Of a stretch of 64,000 bases of DNA, positions 13,113-24,836 are shown one piece after another; position 1 is the stretch's first letter; each line of letters starts with the position of its first letter. The notes under the pieces are model-generated. The model did not search any database and was not told where the DNA came from. It saw nothing but the letters and a program-made list of their open reading frames with translations. The stretch is from Limonium bicolor (lineage: Eukaryota; Streptophyta; Magnoliopsida; Caryophyllales; Plumbaginaceae): contig CM041777.1 in NCBI GenBank assembly GCA_023374045.1, positions 102,626,046 to 102,690,045 on the forward strand. Direction: 5' to 3'. Position numbers and translations under genes: made by a program.

Positions 13113-14281
13113 ATGTATCTTCAATATTACATTAACGAAAACGGCGTTAAAGTCTACACCACCAAGGTTTGTTTGTATTTTTTTCCTTCGTTCTAATTAG
13201 TGAAATCGATAGATTTACCATACTCCCCCTTTTCGTCATTGCGTTACTATTTTGTAAAAGAAATTTGCACTAAGCTGTATCTTTCGAGTCCGGAATCAAT
13301 TAGACTTTCGTGATACTGGAAATAACGAGCTTAAATGCTGGTACTAGACAGGAATACGAGTAGTAATAGAGTTTGATTCCGGTGTATTAGATGTCAATTG
13401 AAGCCATGGTCGAAAAGCTTACTCGGCTATATACCGAAGCATACGGTCCTTATAGGTTACAGTTAGCGCCATCTCATAGTTGACTATCCTTTGTTTATGC
13501 AGAAGGAGTCTCCTCTTGGACGGGCAACAGAGTCGGCTCATCCTGGTAAAACAATAGCTCCCATTATTTTCCATGGTTTCCGCTATACTAATTGTGATGC
13601 TTATGTATTGTGTTTTTACACTTTTAGTTCCTCTTGAAGTTAGAGCTCATATTTCTTGCTGGGAATGTACTTCTTTTGGGTGTTTTGTCGATTTTGTACC
13701 GACCAAGTATATTAATGTTACATTCTCATGGTTAAAATTTTGCTCTATGATCATCTGTATCAAATCTTTATTGTTAAGGAAGTTTGATTTCTGTATTGGC
13801 AGAGTAGAGATATTGATAGTGCGTGGTACCTGTGTATGGTTAGAGGTTTCAAAATCTAGCGTGTGGCTAAAAAATTGTCATCTATTTCAGGAAAAAGAGG
13901 AATTTGGTGAAGTTGTTTAGTTAGTTACTATGAATTTGTTATGATCACTATGATGGAATGTTATATGCAATCCCCGGTCTTTGAGTTTTTCTTTGTTATG
14001 TGTGGAATGATAGTATGCTTTTGATTTGAGTATTATCCTACCATGACATAGAATTAGACTTATTCAGCCAAGATATTACCTACAGTTTATGTGCTTGGGA
14101 GTTCTTTGACCATTATGCAATTACATGCCAAATGATGTTGTACTGTCTTTTGCTGATGATCTTTTCTTTAAAATTCTTTTCAGCTCGATTCTCTCCTGAT
14201 GACAAGTACTCTCGACAGAGAGTTCTTCTGAAGAAACGGTTTGGTCTGCTTCCGACTCAACGCCCTGCTAAAAAATACTGA
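13113..14281 (+). CDS. NOP10: H/ACA ribonucleoprotein subunit NOP10
   Basis: Coding exons are 13113-13166, 13503-13545 and 14184-14281, all with GT-AG introns, giving 64 residues, the normal family length. It begins [11 protein letters not shown], has the family signature [17 protein letters not shown] across the second junction, and ends QRPAKKY. NOP10 is a core protein of nucleolar H/ACA snoRNPs with dyskerin/CBF5, GAR1 and NHP2; the complex pseudouridylates rRNA and snRNA and supports telomerase RNA in animals. The start is fixed by the conserved M(Y/F)LQYY terminus. Exon 2 is only 43 nt. It runs convergently with the methyltransferase gene; the two stop codons are about 455 bp apart. No defects were seen. 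Confidence 0.95.
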
Positions 14282-14735
14282 TTCGACATTGGTCAGTGGT
14301 TTAATCAAGACAAGTCTGCAGAGTTTCCTACTTTAGCTAGATTGTGGATGGTTCAATGTCACTATATAGTGAAGACATATTAGGGTGCCAAGATGATACT
14401 TTAAGATGTGATGTAAAAAGATGCTTGATTTTCAATGTCAGTCACTGAATCTGCCGCATCATAATTGCTGCTTTTTTTTGTGTTGCGGTTTATGGTAAAT
14501 CCTTCTGTTACACTTTGATTAAGTTTTAGTTCTATTGTGGAGTATTGTTTGCGTTTTCTTTTTTGGTGTCTGAATGGGTTAATCGTATGTGTGGGTAAAC
14601 CAAATTCTGAGAAACGCAGAATCAACCTCTGATTTTATACTCGCACACACACACTGCTACATTAAGAGTCAGGAATCAAAGAACATCTATCTCCCTTTAG
14701 ATTAGACAAACTTGGTTTGGTTGGGGGGTGGTTCC
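14282..14735. other. Shared 3' region of two convergent genes
   Basis: Contains the 3' UTR of NOP10 on the plus strand and that of the PMT gene on the minus strand. A short minus-strand open frame (14401-14625) resembles no protein I know. Confidence 0.6.
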
Positions 14736-17058
14736 TCACTCTGAATCTATAACACTGTCACTGGTTTCTTCCCACATTTTCTTCTGAATGGCAATGACAG
14801 CATTATCATCCTCATCATCTGATTCCTCCTTGGCATCAGTCATTCCTACTGCTTCCCATCTCAAAGCTGGCAAGTATTTCTTCACATACTCCACCATTGA
14901 TTTCTTATCCCGTATAATGATGAAGCCTTGTGGTCTGACAATCCGGTCCATCTCGATAAGCAGATCTTCGACGCTGCACCCTCTACCTTCAACCTCGGAG
15001 AGGATTGTCCACGCGTGGAGTAGATCGTACGTTCTTGGATAGGTTGAGAAAGCTTCACACCTGCCATGCCAGTTAAATTGATCATCATCATCATTGTCAA
15101 TAGAAGTCTTGATGATGGAGTGTGCAAGTGAAAAAGTATATCATATGTTACCAGTTGTGCATGACACCAAGCAGGCCTCTGTCAACTACGACCTTAAGAG
15201 TGTTTGGACCATCTTCAGGTACTACGTTCATTACCCAAACAGGTTTATCTTTCAAGGCAGCTGCGAATGATCCCATGTTCGCTTTCATATCCATCACGTT
15301 GCGCAGAGTATCTCGCCCCACTTTTTGCTTCAACAGTCTCCAGTAAGTTTCTACTCTTTCACGCCACATCTCCTGCGCAAATCATTCAAATCCGGCCAAT
15401 TGAGATACACTATATAGCGATGACGATCTCAGAGTTTACTTTAAAAAGAATTAAAAATGTACCGTGTCCTTGTAAAACATCTCGTCGGTGAATCCAACCT
15501 CCGCCAATCGCGGTGGTGGTGAAGTCAATCTAGCAGGCCATGGCTTCAATCCACTCCCACCCGCTTTATGATCACGGTCAGTGTAGAGAGAAATACAAGG
15601 CTCCATGTTGACACCCCAAACAGAATCAGGATCATCCTCACTCCTACAAAGCGGTGGCTTCATCCCTACAGGTCTCTCCATATAACAGTCATTGGTGAGG
15701 GGTTTAACCCACACTGCTGTCTGGTTCTTCTTAGCGGCTATCTTCCAGCACATCCTTTCAGCCATTGCACTCATCTCACGCCATATACGTAGATCCTCCT
15801 CGTCCTGTGCGTATGCCTCAGGGGATGAGTAGGCAAAGTATCCTCCAGGTCGTAGCACCCTGTCGAGTTCCAGCATGAGGATGCCGTCCCTCTGTAACCA
15901 GTCGATTCTGCACCGTGAGCAGTGGGCGAGTTCGAATGATCGGGTTGGGTATGGGAGTCGTTTGGTTCCAAGGACGCCTAGGAAGGCGGGGACGCCACGT
16001 TCGAGTGCGAATTGGATTTGGTTCTGGTGGACATCGTTTGGGGCGAGTGACATGGTGATTACATCGTATTTGAGAAGATAGGCCCCAAAACTTGCTACTC
16101 CGCAGCCAACGTCGAGGACTGTTCGGAGGTTTCCTTCGTTGCTCATGCTGTCGTGAGGAAACCCAAGCATCTGACCAATTTGGATTGATATGGGATTAAG
16201 GAATGGAAGTGTATTTTGGAGCGTGATAAGTAAAGTGAGAATAAGTTAATGTAGGTACATTTGCCATAGCTCGGATGTATTTGTCAGCACCGTAGTGGAA
16301 GTGAGTTCCTCCACCTGGAAAACTGATCTTCTCGCCTCGTGCAACCATCCAGTTTTGGTCAGATTTTTCAGTGGCGAGATGGGTGTGAGGTATGTTTGCT
16401 GTCCACACTTCATCTCGACTCTTTGGCCACTTGATTGGGACCTACACGAACAAATTATTAATAAAGCAGAGATAACATTGTAATACTATGGTACTTACTA
16501 CTACTAACGTAACGATCGAAAACATAACGAAATGGGATCGATGATGATGATATACGGAAATACCCTGTAACCTGGAGGAGGAGGTATTAAGCAATTGAAT
16601 CGTCGTTCAGGGGGTGGACAGTGACGCTCATAATGCTCCATAACAGCCAAATCCGGTTTCAATCTCATCTGGTATATGAAATTCCTATCCAAACATGGTA
16701 TGAGTTCCGATAGCCGATCATCACACACCTTTCATGATCAAACATCATTAATAACATCTTCATCAGATTAGCAATACTAGCTATATTTAGACAAGTACAG
16801 GGGAGAGGCTGCTACCGGGAAGCTTTTTGGAATTAGGTCATCTTCACGGTCGTCCGCCATAGACAATGTGGTCGAAAAGGAATCAGACCCATCATCCGTA
16901 TTGAACGAGGAGCTCCACTTTCTCAACGATTGTTTTCGGAGATCAACCCCATGACTGCGTGAGTAAGTGTACACGAAACCTAGCACGATCATGATAACCA
17001 CTACTGATATCACTCTCTTCTTAGGGCCACCATCCGTTCTCGAAATAGCTCTCGTCAT
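14736..17058 (-). CDS. Probable methyltransferase, PMT/QUA2 family (PMT1/3/8-like)
   Basis: Six coding exons in transcript order: 17058-16816, 16728-16564, 16441-16259, 16170-15463, 15372-15152 and 15060-14736. All have GT-AG introns, giving 614 residues. A short basic N-terminus (TDGGPKKR) precedes one membrane segment at about residues 16-33, the type II Golgi layout of this family. The luminal region has CDDRLSELIPCLDR, SFPGGGTHFHYGADKYI and the SAM-binding motif VLDVGCGVASFGAYLL (~215-230). TMSLAPNDVHQNQIQFALERG, CSRCRIDW, NVMDMKANMGSFAAAL and FSTYPRTYDLLHAW follow. Related proteins such as QUA2 act in pectin homogalacturonan methylesterification; the substrate here is inferred. Closest by motif to Arabidopsis PMT1/PMT3/PMT8. 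The acidic C-terminal tail is also family-typical. Intact. Confidence 0.93.
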
Positions 17059-17689
17059 TTTCCCCCACTCTCACCCAAACCCAGAAGAAGAATAAACCCC
17101 AACCCAACCCAACCCTGCTAATATTCTTGTTACGGATTTATCAATGAGACATACTAGTTTTCAGTTAGTACGTTGATGATCAGAAGGGAGTGAAACAAGT
17201 GTGGGAGATGATGGTGATACATGTGAGAGTGAACGAATGTGGATTACGAACGAACGATGGTGAATTACAATGCCCAGATCCCCAACTGCTAATGCGTTTC
17301 TTTTACAGTTACACGCCTCTTGGCATACAAAGAGCCATTTTCGACCGCAATCTTCTCCATTTGCTTTGACCCGTCTTTCTAGTCTCACTTTCATTTTTTT
17401 TTCTATTAGCTGTTTGCCTAAACACGATGCAAGAGTAAATCCATAATTATTTTAAAGGGAAAAAATAATGAACAATTTATAGCGCTAAAACCACAAATAA
17501 TACATTTACCTCACATTAGACCAATATAACTAAATATTTTTGGTTTCTGAAAATTAAGTTTATTTTCATTTATTTTCAATGTTTCCATTGATCATAGCTA
17601 AAAAAAAAACAATTCTGCCAAGTAGATTCTCTACCCACAGTAACACAAGACACCGGAAGAAGGGACTGGTTCGGTGCAACACTTTTGGC
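17059..17689 (-). promoter_or_regulatory. Upstream region of the PMT gene
   Basis: Likely 5' UTR and promoter, read on the minus strand. No distinct TATA box or motif cluster was found. The distal part (17400-17690) is AT-rich. Confidence 0.35.
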
Positions 17690-17856
17690 CCTACAGCGGA
17701 TCCAAAGGGGTGTCCCGGCTAGTCCTGAAACTTTTGAAAATTTGTCAAATGTTATTATAAATTTTTGAAAAAGTATAAAATGACATATTATTTTAAAGAG
17801 TGATAGTGTCAAAATTTTTTTTACCCCCGAAACAAAGCTTCTGGATCCGCCACTGC
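17690..17856. mobile_element. hAT-like MITE remnant
   Basis: The left side has CAGCGGATCCAAAGGGGTGT and the right side, inverted, CAGTGGCGGATCCAGAAGC. CAGTGGCGGATCCAG is a common plant hAT-type terminus. No clear 8-bp TSD was found and the left end has lost a few bases. Confidence 0.5.
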
Positions 17857-17879
17857 CTACATACAGGATTCTTCAAGTT

Positions 17880-18830
17880 ATTAGTTAAATATATGCTCTA
17901 TTTATTTAACTGATGTTGAGGGTTTCACCGGTTTTGTAGTTGATGGTAATGGGCGGAGTGGATGAGTTGCGCTGTACTGGTGAGACAATGTTAGGCTTCG
18001 AATTCAATCCTACACTGCCTATCGCATAGATTGTTGCATTGAACAAGGATTTGGTTCAGGATAGAGTTGCAGGGAAGTTTAAGGTTGGCCTAGGTGGAGA
18101 ACTTGGAGTCTTATCCGCCACCTTCAAGGTTCAATTTCTCATCCTTGGCTAGTTTTTAGGGAATTCAATGAGATCATGTATGTGTATGGGTATGAGCAAC
18201 AAGGAAGAAGGTATCGGGACCGGATACGGATGTGAGTGTTTTGGACTTGTCTAAGTTTTTGTGAGTTGGATGATCTTGGTTTTGTTGGTGATCTACATAC
18301 GAACATACGAAGTGAAGTTAACAACACAAAGCCCTGTTTGGACAGAAGCTAGCCCTGTTTGGCACAAATGTTCAAAAATGCTCAAAACATTCATCTTTGG
18401 TAGGGCAGATCAAACCATCAACCGATCAAGCTTGTTACCCAACCTTTGCGCAAGGGAAGCCGACTTATGCTTAGATTCAGTAACAGTTGGGCAAAGGAAG
18501 CAACTTGTCGCTTGATCATTCAAAACGTTCAGAGTGAAATGCATGGTAAGGGAGGCTATCTAGACAAGATCGTCAGATGTGAGGTGCATTACAAGCTCGG
18601 GGTAGTAGGCCATCGAGAATGGATAGTCTTTGGATCTCTGAGCTTAAATCTGAAATAGATCAGGTGGCACAATAGTATCCTACCCGTTCTGCTTTGGCAA
18701 ACTGGAGGTGTTTGAATAGTGAGCTTGTCTACTTCTTGCTCAAAGAGGAATTAAGATGAGCTCAGCGTGCTCACCGATGGTTGCAGGGAGGAGACAAGTC
18801 ACTACTTAAATATCCTTAAATATTATAAAA
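17880..18830 (+). pseudogene. Degenerate LINE ORF2 fragment (endonuclease to linker)
   Basis: Broken translation keeps LINE landmarks in order. An endonuclease piece PWLVFREFNEIM followed by LDDLGFVGDLHT lies at ~18145-18305. The post-endonuclease region has RFSNSWAKEATCRLIIQNV (~18467-18525). AQRAHRWLQGGDKS (~18755-18800) matches the usual motif just before the reverse transcriptase. Many stops are present. The reverse transcriptase is missing. It is separate from the LINE at 19535. Confidence 0.65.
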
Positions 18831-19455
18831 ATATTTAAGACTTAATTACATAATTATTAAGGCTAATGAGTCCTCATTCATTAAGGATTTATGGAACCTT
18901 AATTATATTTACAGATAACTAATTATATGGTTGAAAAAGGGTTATTAAACCTTACATTAGATAACGGGGCTAAAGAATATAATTTAAGAGAGGAACTGAA
19001 TAATAAAGTAATGTATAACATGTAATATACAGTATTACATGAAATAATAACATGAATTAATATTTTTAAGTGTGAGGGATTAATTCACATGTTAACTTAA
19101 TCTAGGAGGTCATGTGGGCATGTGAATAAATAAAAACTGGAATGGGCTATGCTGACTTATTGACTTGCAATTAAAGAATTGATCGGACCCATGTTAAGCA
19201 AAAAATTAGAGACAAAGGAGGTCCAATTCGGTCCCATGAGAAGAAGCCATTTCCCCTTACAATCGCCTATCTTCATTTTTCTTCTTTTATTTTTGAAACC
19301 TAACTGGTGTGAGGAACATACATGTGCCACCTCTTTACATTTCCATCTTCAGAAAACCCTAACTCACATTCTATTCTCTTACCTCTCACTGCCTCCTCTC
19401 CTCCTCCTCTCTTCTATTTATTTTGATTTTTCTTATCTCAAACCCTAACTCACCT
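18831..19455. other. Intergenic, no gene recognised
   Basis: AT-rich to 19200, then a CT-rich tract (~19370-19430) up to the TCACC target site of the first solo LTR. Confidence 0.5.
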
Positions 19456-19760
19456 GAAATACCCCTAAATTTCAAAATACATATATTATATAGTTTATAT
19501 GTATATTATATAGTTTACAAATATATTACATAGTAAAATTCGAATATGTCTTACGCTCTTTCCTCTCTCCTAGCCCTCTTCCTTCCCATACCGAGCAACT
19601 CCACCCACCACCATGTCACCGCCACCCACGCTAGCCGCACCCCCTCTAAACACCAGCGCAAACACCACTCTTTCGCTCCAAAGCCTCCTCAAGACTCTCT
19701 GTCTTCCCTCAATTACCACTTCCCTTCTCTTTCTTTCATTTGCACTCTTCATTGAAAGAT

Positions 19761-21161
19761 ATGGCCACCGGCTACATCGATCCAACAAGAATACCAACCC
19801 CGGGAGTGACTGTACTCATAGATAGTATTAATACAGACACCAGGCCTGGTACTATCTGGAAGCTATTTGATGAGTTTGGACAAATTGTCGGCATGCGTTT
19901 ACCCAAGGTCCCAAGAATACGTACCAAAACAAGATATGACTTCATAGAATACAAGCTGAAATCAGAGGCGGATCAGGCAATTCCGGTGACAAACGGTATG
20001 AAAGTTGATGGAAACTGCTTGCAAACGCAAATAGCGATTCACAGGAAATTCCTGAGGCCGGCTCCTTAAAATTTGAGATGGTTCTCGAAACCTAGAGAAT
20101 ATTCGCAAGGTGTTCATCCTCAACCCCAGGAACCCCTTCGAAGAACAGCACCAGCTCCACGCCAAACACCCCTACCGCCTCCTCCCCCTTTTCGACAGGA
20201 AGGACATCTAAGCCTTGATGTTTCGATTGCTATGAAGGAAAGACTCGAACGGGGTCTAGTTGTTGTCACTCATGCACCGTCTACGCTTCAATACATCAAC
20301 GATAGATTGCTAAGATGGAGAAGTGAGGTGGAGAGCATCACATCCCTATCCCATACTAAATACATCATCATCTTTCATGATCACTCCCAGGCTGAAAGCT
20401 TCAGAAATTCAAATGCTGGTGAGATTCTTAACGGTGAAATAAGAGCGTGGCAACAAGAGGACCAGAGGATGACAAGAATCACGAGTGTGGCTATTCGAGG
20501 AATCCTGGTGCAGGCATGGTTCGATAGAACAATTCATTGCATCATCAAGCATGAAGGTCAAATTATCACGATAGACACAGATATGGAGACAATGACAAGT
20601 TATTTGGAGGCCCATGTAAAATTTGGAACATCCAAGATGGCAATCATCAATGAAGAAATAACTGTGGACAATGAGGGAGTGACATGTAATGTAGGGATTA
20701 TCGAGTTTTGGTCTGAAGAACTTAGTCAACACCGGAATTTTGAGCCGGAATTACCAAGATCACCGGTGTCACCTGGAGTTATGGAGAATAGGCACATTGG
20801 AAGTTCACCGGCGAACTGCGGCTTGATAAAAATGACATCATCTCCAGAAAAGCAGTCAACTCTGCAAAAAAGAAAAGAAAATGAATCGGCTTACAACATT
20901 AATGCTGCATTGGTAATTTCTCCAGAAATAATTACTAAAGTAAAAGGAGGAAAGAGAAACACAGTTACGTCAAATAATTTCTCATTCAATATTTTAGAAA
21001 TAGACAGACGACCAACAGTTAGCATATTTTCAAATTTGCTGTTTAATTGTTGGGCAAAATTTTGCTTTAAATTCAGGAGGTGGATATTAAATTACTCTTT
21101 GTCTTCAGCGTCCTATCCTCCCCTTTGCCAGCGACTCAGTTTTCAAAAATTCTCCCATTGA
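19761..21161 (+). pseudogene. LINE ORF1 with RRM domain, one in-frame stop
   Basis: One frame runs from ATG 19761 to the stop at 21159, broken only by a TAA at 20067-20069. Residues ~15-90 form an RNA-recognition motif: RNP2-like VLIDSI, then IWKLFDEFGQIVGMRLPK, RNP1-like TRYDFIEY and a final MKVDGNCLQTQIA. A Pro-rich linker follows, then a ~150-residue region. RRM-bearing ORF1 proteins are known from plant L1-type LINEs, where ORF1 is an RNA-binding chaperone. The endonuclease downstream confirms the context. A host RRM gene is unlikely. Confidence 0.7.
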
Positions 21162-21642
21162 CGTGGCTGCTGACCAATCCCCTCCAGTCAATCTTCATTC
21201 CTCTATTCAACTTGAATCACATCAGACAGACAGCCCTATTAACTCTCCTCTGTCCGACTTCCAAGGATCATTTACCCTAGAAAGTTTAAACCTCTTCCAG
21301 TAGATCCCTTTCTCCCAAAACATCACCAATCCCAAAATTATTTCTGACTTCATTCCCAAACTTCTTATAATTTCCTCTCTGTCTCCTCTCCACCAATAAA
21401 CGTGGAAGTCTTTCTCTCTCCGAGCCTCACTAATACAAGCACTACAAATCGCTATCCTCTCTCCATCCCTTCCACTCCTATTCCCTACTCTTCGAGCCCA
21501 ACCCTTGCTGAAGCCAAAAAATATTTGGACTTTTGGTTAATATCTTAATTGTCACTATCCTAATCTAGAAACGTCCATTCAAAATTTTGTCCATACTTGA
21601 AGACGAAGCAAGAGAGTATGGACAAGCTCAATAGTCAACCCA

Positions 21643-22621
21643 ATGGAAAATCTAATATCATTTCAAAACATCAGAGGCATCAACAGAGAAAAGAAGTGAA
21701 AAATGCTACGACGAGAAGTAAAGGAGGCCGGGTCAAGCATAATCACTACTACAAAAAATATGGATAATGACACTTTTTTTAACCCCACTTAATAAAGTGT
21801 AGTAAATTTTTTACCATAAACACTCTATTTAGTTACACTTGTTTGCGTAGAACTATATAATAAGAGCTTATGATAAATGTAGGTACAAGAATGTATATAT
21901 AAAATACAAAGATCTCTAATATCTCTACATCTATTATGAAGACACTTATAAGTGAAGGAATTAATTTTCCACATTTTATTTGTGTATAAAATTTGAACTT
22001 AAAAGTGTGGGCATACTACAGTTATGTAGTAGTGAATGACGATTCTAGAAACCCACAGGTCGCAACCACTAGATAAGTGGCACTATCTTTGGGGACAAGG
22101 AAATAATACAAACATGATTGAAGTCCCCACATCCGGTCAATCTGGAGTCCTAGTAGTTATGTGGAATCCCAGTATCATAAATATTCAAAATTCATGCGAG
22201 AAAGAACGATGGATAGCGATCGAATTAGCATGGCCTACTAACTCCTTTGTGGGTTATGTAGTTTTCGTATATGCACCAACTCAGCCTGAGGCTCGAAGAT
22301 AGATATACGCAGAATTATTGAGTCACAATTTCAATAGCCCAGTTCTATTAGCAGATGATTTTAATGAAGGTTTGCGCATGGCGAGGCCTAGTTGGACGCT
22401 TTCCCTGCTCATCTCTATGGGTCAGTACCTTTTTCCATATAATTTGGGTTATTTGGAACAAACATAGCAAGTTTATCTTTGAAGATACTCTCCTTCCATG
22501 GTCAGACGCAGCCGAGATGGTCAAGCGAAGGTGCTTGGAATGGTTTCGTCGTGAGAGTCTCCCTCCAGATCATGTTATCATATCATCTAGAAATTTGTTT
22601 AGTCTTTTATTTACAAAGTAG
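21643..22621 (+). pseudogene. LINE ORF2 remnant: endonuclease plus C-terminal tail
   Basis: Starts MENLISFQNIRGI, the usual beginning of a LINE AP endonuclease, with a stop at 21697-21699 (TGA where TGG is expected). It is interrupted by the MITE at 21744 and resumes in the same frame with TILETH, GQSGVLVVMWNP, VYAPTQPEARR (stop TAG) and LLADDFNEG. After ~22390 the sequence jumps to a piece typical of the ORF2 C-terminus (IIWVIWNKHSKFIFED, 22440-22600). The reverse transcriptase between them is deleted. Confidence 0.75.
21744..22034. mobile_element. CACTA MITE inserted in the LINE endonuclease
   Basis: Starts CACTACTACAAAAAATATGG and ends GTTATGTAGTAGTG, with AAT target duplications at 21741-21743 and 22035-22037. 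The 291-bp element plus its 3-bp TSD is a multiple of three, and removing it rejoins the LINE ORF2 frame. No coding capacity. Confidence 0.9.
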
Positions 22622-22734
22622 TATAATTTTCTTGTTTTCTCTCTTTACTTTCTATTTTGGCAAGAAAGGCTATATGCCGATGTATTGCCTTTGTAACTGG
22701 GCTTCCAGCACTTATAAAAAAAATATTACTTAGT

Positions 22735-23170
22735 TTATGGAATCATTTATAATTTACAAGCATATAAAATAGATTACGAGTATATATTATAGTTTGCAAG
22801 TATACTAAATAGGTTACGAGTATATATTATAGTTTGCAACTATACTAGTATTTTACGAGTACATATATATATATATATTATGAAGGTTACACATTTACTA
22901 TTTACTAAAGAGAATTCATTCTAATAAATAACGTGTTTTAAATTAGGCTAATTGTAATTTTATTAATGATCCTCGTATATCTCTAGTTAACTTGGTATAT
23001 TTTAGTTATTAAAAAAATGGAGTTATAATGATGATGATATGATTCAAATAGTACTGTTGATTTAAAATACATCTATTGTATAGTTTGTGAGTATATTAGT
23101 TCACAAGTATAATATATAGTTTATGAGTATTATACTATAATTTACGAGCATATTATATAGTATTTAATAA
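22735..23170. repeat. AT-rich degenerate tandem repeat
   Basis: Repeated TATATTATAGTTTGCAAGTA and TTACGAGTATA units. Related units occur at 19475-19530 on the other side of the LINE, showing that the LINE entered this array. Confidence 0.65.
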
Positions 23171-23365
23171 ATATATTTTGTGTAAATAAAATAACATGTT
23201 GTGAAAATAGGCCAGTTGTAATTTTTAATATCATATTAATGATCCTCATGTTTTTTATTGATATGGTACATTTATTTATTAAAAAAGAAATTATAATATA
23301 TGTTTTAAAGGCTATAATTGATTTTAATTTAATTGTTGTTACTTACTAAATACTCATTATTGTTT

Positions 23366-23640
23366 CAGTTTTATCTTTTCATATTTCCAACTCTATTAAA
23401 TATGTCAGTTTTATCCTTCCATATTTACTTACTTTATTTAATTAGGGAGTTTTATCCTTCCATATTTACTAACTCTATTTAGTAAGTCAAATTTATCTTT
23501 CCATATTTTATGACTTTATTTATTAAGTCAGTTTATCCTTCCATATTTCCTGACTCAATTTATCATGTCGGTTGTGTCTATCCATATTTCCTAAATTTAT
23601 TTAATAAATCAGTTTGTCTTTACGTATTTTCTAACCTTTA
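23366..23640. repeat. Tandem repeat, ~44-bp unit
   Basis: About six or seven degenerate copies of a unit containing GTCAGTTTTATCCTTCCATA and TTTACTAACTCTATTTA. Part of solo LTR A. Confidence 0.75.
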
Positions 23641-24576
23641 GTTTTCTATAATTTAATTAAATAGTTTAAGTACCTTCATTATAAATTAGTTCATATTTCT
23701 TCTAGTTCTTATTCCCCCACCTTCTAGATTTCCTGATCGGCTATTTAAGGGTTGCCATCCTACTCATCTTCATCAACCAATCTTGTCTCTTGTCTTCCTC
23801 TGGTCATCTATCTAAAGCATCCCTACCTAAGCCAGATGGAAAAAATTACACTACACTCATCCTTCTCTTACATTCCTCATAGTCACACACTCATGCAAAA
23901 AGAAAAGAAATTATTCACATGCAAAAAGAAAGTAAATAGGAGAGGATCAAATTCTATTTGTATTCGGCGGTAGCATAGTAGCAGCAATCCCAATCTTGAA
24001 CAAGTAGTAGCGAATTATATGATTGTGGGTGTGAATCATAGCTAGATACGAGGTAAGTTATTGCGTTCACTAATTTTATTAACTCTGTAAAATAAATTTT
24101 TACAACGGATGTGAATTTTTGTATGTGTGATTGTGTTTAAGATTGAGCTATTGTGGGTTATGATAATTGTATTTTATTATATGAATGAATTATTTTGTAA
24201 TGGATTTTGTTGTTTATTTGAATATTCTTACTAAAAGAGATTAATGGAAAATTGTTATGAAATTAATTATGCGATAATATATAAAAAGAAATTATGTAAT
24301 CATGATGATTTGTCACACAATTTATTCTATGGTTGTATAAGTGGGTTTTGATTGATCAAAAGGTGAATAATGATAATTTATTAAACGATTTTTAAAGAGA
24401 ATAAAACCATGGTGCATGTGGATCATACTAGGACACATGAATGAGATGATAAATGTGGGCCGCATTAGGATGCATTACTGTGAGATACTATGGGCCGCAT
24501 TAGGACACAACTAGCCCTATTTATACTCCATAGTCTTTTGTACTATTGGAGGGTGTGCACACTTAAGGATTCAGTG

Positions 24577-24836
24577 ACGAGTTAGATTTCCGTTTGCGTG
24601 ATGGGGTCCTGGTTACAGCTGTGTGTTGTACCCAAAAGTGCGAGTTAGATTCCCGGCTGCGTGTTGGGGTCCGGGTTACGGCTGTGTGTTGTACCCAAAA
24701 GTGAGAAAGTTTGATTCCCAGTTACGTGTTGGGGTCCGGGTTACAACTGTGTGTTGTCCCCAAAAGTGAGAAAGTTGAATTCCCGGCTGCGTGTTGGGGT
24801 CCGGGTTAGAGCTGCGTGTTGTACCCAAAAGTGAGA
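24577..24836. repeat. Tandem repeat, ~64-bp unit, four copies
   Basis: The GGGGTCC core recurs at 24603, 24666, 24731 and 24796 (spacing 63-65). Each unit holds GTGTTGGGGTCCGGGTTAC and GTGTGTTGTACCCAAAAGTG; GGGTTAC and GTACCC can pair as a weak stem. A decayed fifth copy reaches ~24875. It lies ~0.6-0.85 kb from the right end of solo LTR A. Confidence 0.85.

Larger units (their letters stand above)
19535..22722 (+). mobile_element. LINE (non-LTR retrotransposon), internally deleted
   Basis: Flanked by 12-bp duplications ATATTACATAGT (19523-19534) and ATATTACTTAGT (22723-22734), 11 of 12 identical, with a short A-run at the 3' end (~22715-22722). It carries ORF1, the endonuclease part of ORF2, then jumps to the C-terminal end of ORF2. 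The reverse transcriptase is gone. It lies inside an AT-rich tandem array of solo LTR A and is itself interrupted by a CACTA MITE. Confidence 0.8.

Noticed and set aside
12865..13200. 111-residue plus-strand open frame at NOP10
   Set aside because: It is the NOP10 5' UTR and first exon read in another frame.
14401..14625. Minus-strand open frame between NOP10 and the PMT gene
   Set aside because: Lies in 3' UTR sequence and resembles no protein.
19761..20069. Host RNA-binding protein gene with RRM
   Set aside because: The same frame continues past one stop, a LINE endonuclease follows, and LINE-type TSDs bracket the whole unit.
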